Shown here: positions 1-5,171 of the stretch, piece after piece
How positions within the stretch are numbered: position 1 is the first letter of the stretch
Layout of the letters: the number at the start of each line of letters is the position of its first letter
Source: Caldifarciminota bacterium
GTDB lineage: Bacteria > Hydrothermota > Tepidihabitantia > Tepidihabitantales > Tepidihabitantaceae
Direction: 5' to 3'
Length of the DNA: 7,142 bases
Assembly (NCBI GenBank): GCA_011049385.1
Contig: DSBX01000190.1
Coordinates: forward strand, 1 to 7,142
Made by a program: the position numbers and the translations under genes
Notes under the pieces: generated by a model
The model's input: only the letters and a program-made list of their open reading frames with translations
Told to the model about the DNA's origin: nothing
The model's database searches: none

Positions 1-25
1 GCAGGATCCACATCAGTCTCTTCAT
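1..25 (-). CDS. 5' end of an unidentified gene, cut by the window edge
   Basis: Only the first eight codons are visible (MKRLMWIL). An ATG on the minus strand at 25-23 follows a purine-rich Shine-Dalgarno stretch (AGGGAGAAGA, with GGAG nine bases before the ATG). It starts 27 bases after the stop of the upstream lipoprotein gene, so it is probably the next gene of the same transcript. The Met-Lys-Arg start followed by hydrophobic residues resembles the beginning of a signal peptide, and resembles the neighbouring lipoprotein start (MKRVV). No function can be given from eight residues. Confidence 0.45.
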
Positions 26-52
26 AGTATTCTTCTCCCTCGGATTCGTTCG

Positions 53-340
53 CTACTTCTGCGTCGGCGGTTTCAGACCGCCCGGGCTCGTTCCGCCCGG
101 GGTCTTGGCCGGGGTCTTGCCCGGGGTCTTGCCCGCGGCCTTGGTCTCGAGTTCTTCCACCCGTTCCTGGAGCGCATCGCGCTCCATGGTGAGCGCCTCG
201 ACCATGCCTTCGAGCTCGGTTATCTTCTCGGTCTGGGCCTCGACCTGGTTCTCTAGGTCGGCGATCTTCTGGGGATTGGGGCAGCCCGCTATAACCAGCA
301 ACAGGGCCGCTACCGCAAACCCGGTAACCACTCTCTTCAT
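53..340 (-). CDS. Small coiled-coil lipoprotein (Lpp-like architecture)
   Basis: The product is a 95-residue exported lipoprotein, probably anchored in a membrane facing the periplasm. Residues 1-20 form a signal peptide (Lys-Arg, a hydrophobic core, then the lipobox IAGC), with Cys20 as the predicted lipidation site. Residues 26-64 form an almost perfect heptad array: I26, V33, I40, V47 and V61 at the a positions, and L29, L43, L50, L57 and L64 at the d positions. This predicts an uninterrupted parallel coiled coil of about six heptads. The C-terminal tail (about 68-95) is Lys/Thr/Pro/Gly rich with KTPG-type repeats. The start at 340 is chosen because AAAGGAGGAT lies just before it; an ATG ten codons upstream has only a weak ribosome site. 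The architecture recalls Lpp-type or outer-membrane spacer lipoproteins, but no homology is claimed and the function is unknown. Confidence 0.85.
   Translation of the reverse strand: MKRVVTGFAVAALLLVIAGCPNPQKIADLENQVEAQTEKITELEGMVEALTMERDALQERVEELETKAAGKTPGKTPAKTPGGTSPGGLKPPTQK
99..134 (-). repeat. Three tandem 12-bp units inside the lipoprotein gene
   Basis: Three consecutive units of GGGGTCTTGSCC (plus-strand reading) occupy 99-110, 111-122 and 123-134, differing at one base. Because the unit is a multiple of three it stays in frame. It encodes the Lys-Thr-Pro-Gly/Ala repeats of the lipoprotein tail. Confidence 0.85.
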
Positions 341-417
341 GTATCCTCCTTTACGCTTTCTCTGTACCATCCTTGCCGTTGGCAGACGAACACAGCCTCC
401 ATAGCGCTGTCGTCCAC
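337..417 (-). CDS. Possible 26-codon leader peptide overlapping the lipoprotein start
   Basis: In the leader between the minus-strand promoter and the lipoprotein gene, a GTG at 417-415 follows AGGAGG by four bases. It opens a 26-codon frame that ends with TGA at 339-337. That stop overlaps the lipoprotein ATG (340-338) in an ATGA arrangement, which usually implies translational coupling. The predicted peptide is short and soluble (start VDDSAMEAV, end SVKEDT), has no signal peptide and shows no run of one amino acid typical of attenuation peptides. The ribosome site and stop-start overlap are seen directly; that the frame is translated is inference, and it may be chance. Confidence 0.3.
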   Translation of the reverse strand: MDDSAMEAVFVCQRQGWYRESVKEDT

Positions 418-450
418 GCCCCCTCCTTCAAACAACCCATTCACAGTAGC

Positions 451-478
451 ATTGTAGAACCCCCGGCCGTGTTGTCAA
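451..478 (-). promoter_or_regulatory. Sigma70-type promoter for the lipoprotein gene
   Basis: On the minus strand, TTGACA (478-473) and TACAAT (456-451) are separated by 16 bases. This is a full -35 consensus and a five-of-six -10 match in a GC-rich genome. Transcription would start near 445, giving a leader of about 105 bases before the lipoprotein ATG. Confidence 0.7.
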
Positions 479-523
479 GCTGTTTCCGGAACAGCGCCGC
501 TCGACATCTCTGATAGCAACTAC

Positions 524-555
524 GCCCGGCACGGTCCGGGTATTCCGTGCCGGGC
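524..555. repeat. Perfect 11-bp inverted repeat (hairpin or operator) between divergent promoters
   Basis: GCCCGGCACGG at 524-534 is the exact reverse complement of CCGTGCCGGGC at 545-555, with a 10-base loop. It ends three bases before the -35 box of the rightward promoter and about 45 bases upstream of the leftward one. Neither side is followed by a T run and no gene ends here, so a terminator role is unlikely. A regulator binding site or an extruding hairpin fits the position better. Confidence 0.6.
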
Positions 556-558
556 CAC

Positions 559-586
559 TTGACTCAGACGGCTGGCCGGGTATTGT
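559..586 (+). promoter_or_regulatory. Candidate promoter of the oxoamine synthase operon
   Basis: TTGACT (559-564) and TATTGT (581-586) are separated by 16 bases. Transcription would start near 593, about 25 bases before the ATG at 618. A GGAG ribosome site at 608-611 lies six bases before that ATG, so the leader would be short. The -10 match is imperfect, but the spacing equals that of the other two candidate promoters in the window. Confidence 0.5.
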
Positions 587-617
587 CAGGTCAGCGCTCA
601 CCAAGACGGAGACTACT

Positions 618-1802
618 ATGGACGTATTCGACAAGTGCCGTCAGTTCAACAGGATGCTTCAGGCGGTGATTTTGGGCGGCCGTTTTTTCTACTCGCGGGC
701 AATCCTGCCCGCTTCTTCGGCGGTGGTCAGCCGCGACGGTCGGAAGTTGGTGAATCTCGGCTCGAACAACTACCTCGGCCTCACCCAGCACCCGGAGGTG
801 AAGGCCGCGGCGACCGCGGCCATCGCCGAGTACGGCACCGGCAGTGCCGGCTCTCGACTGCTCACCGGTACGACCCCGCTTCACCTTGAACTCGAACGCG
901 AGCTCGCCGCGTTCAAGGGCACCGAAGCGGTCGTCACCTTCTCCGCCGGGTTCATGGCGCTGGCGGGCACGGTCGCGGCCCTGGCCGGCGAGGGAGAGTT
1001 CCTCTTCTCCGACGAGTTCAACCACGCTTCGATCATTGACGGTTGCCGTCGCGCCCGAGCGAAGACGGTGGTCTACCGCCACAACGACATGGCCGACCTC
1101 GAAGCGAAAGTCACCGCGGTGCCGGTCGAAGCGGGCAAGCTCATCGTCAGCGATGGCGTGTTCTCGATGGAAGGGGACGTCTGCAATCTGCCCGAACTGC
1201 GCCGCATCGCCGACAGCCACGGCGCTCGGCTGATGGTGGACGATGCCCACGCCACCGGGGTGCTCGGCCCGACCGGCCGGGGCACCGCCGAGCATTTCGG
1301 CCTCGAGGGCAGGATTGACGTGGTGTCGGGCACGCTCTCCAAGACCTTCGGCGCGGCCGGCGGCTTCACCGGCTCGGAGAGCGCGGTCACCGATTTCCTG
1401 CGCTATAACGCCCGCGAATCCATTTTCTCGGCCAGTCTGCCGCCGCCGGTGGTGGCGGCCGCGCTGGCCGCGCTCCGGGTTCTGAAGAAGGACCCCGGGC
1501 TCGTCGGCCGGCTCCATGCCAATACGGAGTTCATCTATGACCGGCTCGCGGCCGCGGGCTTCGACGTGCGCCGGCACGGCACACCGATTCTGCCGATACT
1601 CATCGGCGACGATACTCGCGCCTACCAGGTCGCCGGCCGGCTCGAACAGGAAGGCGTCTTCGCCAACCCGGTCGTCTTTCCGGCGGTGCCGCGCGACTCC
1701 GCAATCATCCGCGTCAGCCTGATGGCGACGCACACCGAGGAGCAACTGCAACAGGCGGCCGACCGCTTCGTGAGCGTCGGCCGGGAACTGGGGGTAATCT
1801 GA
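618..1802 (+). CDS. Alpha-oxoamine synthase, probably serine palmitoyltransferase-like
   Basis: This 394-residue PLP enzyme of the alpha-oxoamine synthase family condenses an amino acid with an acyl thioester and releases CO2. Its length fits the family, which includes BioF, Kbl and SPT. Visible family residues are the PLP-stacking His136 (FNHASIIDG), Asp208 and His211 (DDAHATG), the Schiff-base Lys242 (SGTLSKTFG), the AGSRLLTG loop near the start, and the C-terminal ATHTEEQL motif. The start (MDVFDKC) and the segment GVFANPVVFPAVP, as I recall the families, resemble Bacteroidetes-type serine palmitoyltransferases more than BioF or Kbl. No biotin or threonine-catabolism gene is nearby. The next gene, an acyl-CoA synthetase, overlaps it by one base (TGATG), which favours a long-chain acyl substrate. 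Family membership is near certain; serine plus palmitoyl thioester as substrates is inference. Alternatives are 8-amino-7-oxononanoate synthase or 2-amino-3-ketobutyrate CoA ligase. Confidence 0.9.
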   Translation: MDVFDKCRQFNRMLQAVILGGRFFYSRAILPASSAVVSRDGRKLVNLGSNNYLGLTQHPEVKAAATAAIAEYGTGSAGSRLLTGTTPLHLELERELAAFKGTEAVVTFSAGFMALAGTVAALAGEGEFLFSDEFNHASIIDGCRRARAKTVVYRHNDMADLEAKVTAVPVEAGKLIVSDGVFSMEGDVCNLPELRRIADSHGARLMVDDAHATGVLGPTGRGTAEHFGLEGRIDVVSGTLSKTFGAAGGFTGSESAVTDFLRYNARESIFSASLPPPVVAAALAALRVLKKDPGLVGRLHANTEFIYDRLAAAGFDVRRHGTPILPILIGDDTRAYQVAGRLEQEGVFANPVVFPAVPRDSAIIRVSLMATHTEEQLQQAADRFVSVGRELGVI

Positions 1803-3604
1803 TGGCCGACACGCTCTACGCCGCTTTCGCCGAGACCGCGGCCCGCTGGCCGGAGCAGGCCGCGCTCAAGTACAACGTTGACGGTACCTACCGCTCGACC
1901 GGCTTCCGCGAGCTGTCCCGGATGGTGGATGAAGTCGCGGCCGGGCTTGCCACGCGCGGAGTCCGACCCGGGGACAGGGTCGGCATCTACTCCTATAACC
2001 GGCCCGAATGGGTCGTCGCCGACCTTGCGATAATGAAGCTCGGCGCGGTGGTGGTGCCGGTCTATCATACCCTGCCCGCCGAGACGGTCGGCTACATCCT
2101 GCGCGACGCCGAGGTCTCGCATCTCATCGTCGAGAACCCGGAGCTGTTCCAGACGGTGCTGTCGGTATTCGAGTCCGTGCCCGGACTCAAGGACGTCATC
2201 GTCCTCTTCGGTCACGGCACCGAGACCCGCTCGGGCAAGACGCTCTTCTCCTTCGAGTCTTTGCGTGCCGCGGGCGCCGACGCGCTTACCGCGGCCCCGG
2301 CCCGCCGCGCGCCCCACGAGCCCGACCCCGACGACCTCGTCACCATCGTCTATACTTCGGGCACGACCGGCGAACCCAAGGGCGCGATGCTCACCCACCG
2401 CAACATCCTCTCCAACGTCCACGCCGCCATCGAGATGTTCAGTCTCTCCCCGGCCGACACGCTGGTCAGCTTCCTGCCGCTCTGCCATATGTTCGAACGC
2501 ACCTGCGGCTACTACAGTATGCTGCTTTCGGGCGCGACCATCGCCTACGCCGAGTCCCTGCAGACCATCGCCCGCGACGTCCGCGAGGTCAAGCCGACCC
2601 TGCTCATCGTCGTGCCCCGGGTGCTGGAGAAGGTCTACAACACCGTCGCCGAGAAGGTACTCACCGGCCCGCCCCTGTCGCGCAAGCTGATGCTCGCGAC
2701 CCTGCGCACCTACAGCCGCTGGGCCCGGCTCGCGGCGAAAGGCCGGCGTCCGGGTCTCGGCCTGCGCTTCAAGCACTGGCTCTTCGGCCTGCTGGTGGTG
2801 CGCAAGCTTCACGAGCTGGGCGGCGGCCGCATCCGGCTCATCGTCTCGGGCGGCGCGCCGCTCGACCGCAAGCTGGCCCGGGTCTTCGGCAACATCGGCT
2901 TCCGGGTGCTCGAAGGCTACGGCCTGACCGAGACCGCGCCGGTCGTCTGCGCCGGGGTGCCGGGCGAAGAGCGGGTCGGGACCGTCGGCAAGCCCTTCCC
3001 CGGGGTCGAGGTGCGCATCGCCGCCGACGGGGAAATCCTGGTGCGCGGGCCGAACGTGATGAAGGGCTATCTCAACAAGCCCGAGGAGACCGCCAAGGTC
3101 ATTGACCGGGACGGCTGGTTCCACACCGGCGACCTCGGCCGGTTCGACGACCACGGCAACCTCATCATCACCGGCCGCATCAAGGAGATAATCGTCAATT
3201 CCTACGGCAAGAACATCGCCCCGGTTCCGCTCGAACAGGCGATGGTCGGTTCCAAGTACATCGAACAGGCGATGGTCATCGGCGACCGCCGGCCCCACCT
3301 CACCGCGCTCGTCGTACCCAGCCGGCTGGTGCTGGAGGACCACGCCCGGGCCGAAGGCATCGGCGCGGGTTCGTTCGAACACCTGCTCGCCGAACCCCGC
3401 ATCCGGGCGCTGTACGAGGCCGAAATCGCCCGCACCCTCGCCAACTTCGCCCAGTACGAACAGGTCCGCGCCTTCCGCCTCATCCCGGAACCGTTCACCG
3501 TCGAGAACGGCCTGCTCACCCCGACGCTCAAGCTCCGCCGTCCCCGGGTCGAGCTGGCCTATCGCAACGAAATCGAGCAACTGTACCGCGAGGCCAGGCA
3601 ATGA
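1802..3604 (+). CDS. Long-chain fatty acid CoA ligase (AMP-forming)
   Basis: This 600-residue ANL-superfamily adenylating enzyme activates a fatty acid as acyl-AMP and then forms an acyl thioester, normally acyl-CoA at the inner membrane face. Motifs in order are the phosphate-binding loop YTSGTTGEPKG (184-194), GYGLTETAP (372-380), GWFHTGDLG (438-446) with the ribose-binding Asp444, the hinge region GRIKEIIV (458-465), and near the C-terminus LTPTLKLRR with candidate catalytic Lys577. The C-terminal ending around ENGLLTPTLK is typical of the long ACSL/FAA-type ligases of about 600 residues, not of short FadD. Its ATG overlaps the preceding stop by one base and its stop overlaps the next ATG by four, so translation is probably coupled. 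It likely supplies the acyl donor for the upstream oxoamine synthase. An acyl-ACP synthetase activity is also possible. Confidence 0.93.
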   Translation: MADTLYAAFAETAARWPEQAALKYNVDGTYRSTGFRELSRMVDEVAAGLATRGVRPGDRVGIYSYNRPEWVVADLAIMKLGAVVVPVYHTLPAETVGYILRDAEVSHLIVENPELFQTVLSVFESVPGLKDVIVLFGHGTETRSGKTLFSFESLRAAGADALTAAPARRAPHEPDPDDLVTIVYTSGTTGEPKGAMLTHRNILSNVHAAIEMFSLSPADTLVSFLPLCHMFERTCGYYSMLLSGATIAYAESLQTIARDVREVKPTLLIVVPRVLEKVYNTVAEKVLTGPPLSRKLMLATLRTYSRWARLAAKGRRPGLGLRFKHWLFGLLVVRKLHELGGGRIRLIVSGGAPLDRKLARVFGNIGFRVLEGYGLTETAPVVCAGVPGEERVGTVGKPFPGVEVRIAADGEILVRGPNVMKGYLNKPEETAKVIDRDGWFHTGDLGRFDDHGNLIITGRIKEIIVNSYGKNIAPVPLEQAMVGSKYIEQAMVIGDRRPHLTALVVPSRLVLEDHARAEGIGAGSFEHLLAEPRIRALYEAEIARTLANFAQYEQVRAFRLIPEPFTVENGLLTPTLKLRRPRVELAYRNEIEQLYREARQ

Positions 3605-4329
3605 AGCCGTTTCTCCTGCTGTTGGTGCTCGTCACCGGCGGGCTCTCCGGCCCGGTGGACTCGCTCTGCGACCGGGCCGAGTTCCTGCTCTTCAACCGCC
3701 ACGAAGGCACCGGCCGGCTCGACTCGGCCCGGAGCCTGCTCATCCGCGGCCGTCGGCTCGAACCGAAGCACGAGCGCTGTCTCTACCTCTGGTCGCGGAT
3801 TCACATCCAGCAGGGCGACGACGCGAAGGACAAGGGCCGCAAGCTCGCGCTCTACGAACGCGCCCGGGCCATCGCCGATACCCTGCGCGAACTGAACGAC
3901 GGAAACCCGCTCGGCCATATGTGGTGGGGCGTGGCCCAGGGCCGAATCGGCCAGACCCGGGGTGTGCTCAACTCGCTGTTCATGGTCCCATCGCTCCGGG
4001 GGGCGTTCAACCGGGTGCTCGAACTCGACCCGGGGCACACCACCGCCTATGATGCGCTCGGCGTGCTCTACTGCGAACTGCCCGGCTTCGTCGGGGGAGA
4101 CCTTGCGAAGTCGGAACAGTACCTGCGCCGGGGGCTCGAACTCGACCCGAACTACACCGTCATCCGGCTCGACCTCGCCCGGAATCTCGTCAAGCAGAAG
4201 CGCCGGGACGAGGCCCGGGTCGAACTGGAACGGCTCATCGCCACCGAGAGCCCGACGCTCCCGGCCGATTTCGAACTGGACGACAAACCGGAAGCCCGGG
4301 CACTGCTCAAGCAGTTGTCCGGCCAATGA
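3601..4329 (+). CDS. Exported TPR-repeat protein, resembling the TatT family
   Basis: This 242-residue helical-repeat protein has an N-terminal hydrophobic signal (MKPFLLLLVLVTGGLSG), so it is probably exported; there is no lipobox Cys. TPR-like helix pairs appear at about 39-56 (ARSLLIRGRRLEP), 132-160 (GAFNRVLELDP then AYDALGVLY) and 168-212 (KSEQYLRRGLELDP then LDLARNLVKQKRRDEA). The middle carries GHMWWGVAQGRIGQ and ELPGFVGGDL, which I recall from TPR proteins annotated as similar to TatT, a periplasmic partner of TRAP transporters that has been linked to hydrophobic ligands. No TRAP transporter gene is present. It overlaps the ligase gene by four bases (ATGA), so it belongs to the same operon and may act at the envelope on the lipid made there. 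The specific role is unknown. Confidence 0.8.
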   Translation: MKPFLLLLVLVTGGLSGPVDSLCDRAEFLLFNRHEGTGRLDSARSLLIRGRRLEPKHERCLYLWSRIHIQQGDDAKDKGRKLALYERARAIADTLRELNDGNPLGHMWWGVAQGRIGQTRGVLNSLFMVPSLRGAFNRVLELDPGHTTAYDALGVLYCELPGFVGGDLAKSEQYLRRGLELDPNYTVIRLDLARNLVKQKRRDEARVELERLIATESPTLPADFELDDKPEARALLKQLSGQ

Positions 4330-4348
4330 AGCAGACAGGAGGAAACCA

Positions 4349-4852
4349 GTGTCCGATACCAACAGCAATCTCGAAGCCGCCTTTGCCGGCGAAAGCCAGG
4401 CCAACCGCCGCTATCTCGCCTTCGCGAAGAAGGCGGACAGCGAGGGCTTCCCCGGCGTTGCCCGGCTCTTCCGGGCCGCGGCCGAAGCCGAGACCGTCCA
4501 CGCTCTCGCCCACCTGCGCGCGCTGGGCGGGGTCAAAGATACGGTCGAGAACCTCAAGACCGCAATCGCGGGCGAGAATCACGAGTTCGTCTCGATGTAC
4601 CCGGAGTTCCTCGCCCGGGCGGTGGAAGAAGGCCACAAGCCGGCCGAGGTCTCATTCCGCTTCGCGCTCGCGGTCGAGAAGATTCACCACGACCTCTACA
4701 CCGAGGCGCTGGCCGCGCTGGAGGCCGGGAAAGACCTGCCCGAACGTGCGGTGCTGGTCTGCCCGGTCTGCGGCAACACCGTCCACGACGCGGCGCCGGA
4801 CAACTGCCCGATCTGCAACGCGCCGGGGACGAGCTTCCTCGATATCAGGTAG
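4349..4852 (+). CDS. rbr: Rubrerythrin (peroxide-scavenging di-iron and rubredoxin protein)
   Basis: This 167-residue cytoplasmic protein reduces hydrogen peroxide to water, taking electrons from NADH through rubredoxin-type partners; it is typical of anaerobes. The N-terminal ferritin-like four-helix domain (about 1-130) keeps the full set of di-iron ligands: Glu15 (FAGESQANRRY), Glu48 and His51 (EAETVHALAH), Glu76 and Glu79 (GENHEF), and Glu110 and His113 (EKIHHD). The C-terminal rubredoxin domain carries Cys138-x2-Cys141 (CPVCG) and Cys153-x2-Cys156 (CPIC) to bind one iron. The start is a GTG, chosen because AGGAGG at 4337-4342 lies six bases before it and the protein then begins exactly where rubrerythrins do. 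The frame stays open further upstream, but only as overlap with the TPR gene. The gap to the TPR gene is 19 bases, so co-transcription is likely. Confidence 0.95.
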   Translation: MSDTNSNLEAAFAGESQANRRYLAFAKKADSEGFPGVARLFRAAAEAETVHALAHLRALGGVKDTVENLKTAIAGENHEFVSMYPEFLARAVEEGHKPAEVSFRFALAVEKIHHDLYTEALAALEAGKDLPERAVLVCPVCGNTVHDAAPDNCPICNAPGTSFLDIR

Positions 4853-4872
4853 GGGAGAGGTCCAGGAATCGA

Positions 4873-4897
4873 AAGCCCGGCCGCTACGGCCGGGCTT
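4873..4897. terminator. Symmetric hairpin between convergent operons
   Basis: AAGCCCGGCCG (4873-4883) pairs exactly with CGGCCGGGCTT (4887-4897) around a three-base loop, a very stable 11-bp stem. It lies 20 bases after the rubrerythrin stop. The loop, CTA on the plus strand, is itself the TAG stop of the minus-strand gene, so the hairpin could end transcripts from both sides. Neither flank has a good T run, so termination may need Rho or may act as a 3'-end stabiliser. Confidence 0.6.
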
Positions 4898-5171
4898 CGG
4901 TCTTGACGAGAGCGGGTGCCTCCGCGCGGGCGGGCGTTGCGTCGGCAACCGGCGCGGGGCGTGAAGCGTCGGTTTCGATCTGCGTCAGCGCGTCGGTGAT
5001 TATCCGCACCCGGGTCCCGGTTGCGGCCCGGCGGTTGATGACGATGATGTACTTGTCGCGCAGGCGGCAGAACCCGCCCTCGGTCTGCAGGTCGTCATAG
5101 GCGATGCGGATGCCCTTTTCGTTACAGCGGGCCACGAGCCGGTCCAGCGCTTCCCGTTCTTTCAAAGCCAT
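4884..5171 (-). CDS. Small conserved-looking protein of unknown function
   Basis: The product has 95 residues and I do not recognise a named family. Residues 1-64 look like a folded alpha/beta unit: a charged helix (LKEREALDRLVARC), a strand (GIRIAYDDL), a GGFCRLRDKYIIVINRR hairpin with one Cys, then a helix (TRVRIITDALTQI). I recall small hypothetical proteins with a similar GG-x-C-R-x-(R/K) core in other bacteria. Residues 68-95 are a low-complexity Pro/Ala/Thr tail without hydrophobic segments, so the protein is probably cytoplasmic. The ATG at 5171 is preceded by GAGGAG and overlaps the end of the epimerase gene by 10 bases, which makes it the last gene of that operon. The real, non-shadow status rests on the ribosome site, the overlap and the protein-like core. 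Confidence 0.7.
   Translation of the reverse strand: MALKEREALDRLVARCNEKGIRIAYDDLQTEGGFCRLRDKYIIVINRRAATGTRVRIITDALTQIETDASRPAPVADATPARAEAPALVKTEARP

Noticed and set aside
341..370. ATG at 370 as the lipoprotein start
   Set aside because: It would add ten charged residues before the signal peptide and has a weak ribosome site; the ATG at 340 has AAAGGAGGAT directly upstream and starts the signal peptide properly.
524..555. The 11-bp hairpin as a transcription terminator
   Set aside because: No gene ends at this position on either strand and there is no T run after the stem; a regulatory role is more consistent.
428..634. A 68-codon minus-strand frame crossing the divergent control region
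   Set aside because: It would cover both promoters, the hairpin and the start of the oxoamine synthase, has no convincing ribosome site and its product looks random.
591..1751. A 386-codon minus-strand open frame opposite the oxoamine synthase
   Set aside because: Arg/Ala/Gly-rich shadow without a ribosome site. The plus frame contains the PLP lysine and the complete family motifs.
1622..3601. A 659-codon open frame on the minus strand opposite the acyl-CoA ligase
   Set aside because: It is the antisense shadow of a high-GC gene. The plus strand has all ANL motifs in order, whereas the minus frame gives only low-complexity Gly/Ala/Arg/Asp-rich sequence with no motif.
3962..4348. Upstream extension of the rubrerythrin frame (129 extra codons)
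   Set aside because: The extension lies within the TPR gene in another frame and is Ser/Arg/Thr-rich, while AGGAGG plus GTG at 4349 gives a protein of normal rubrerythrin length.
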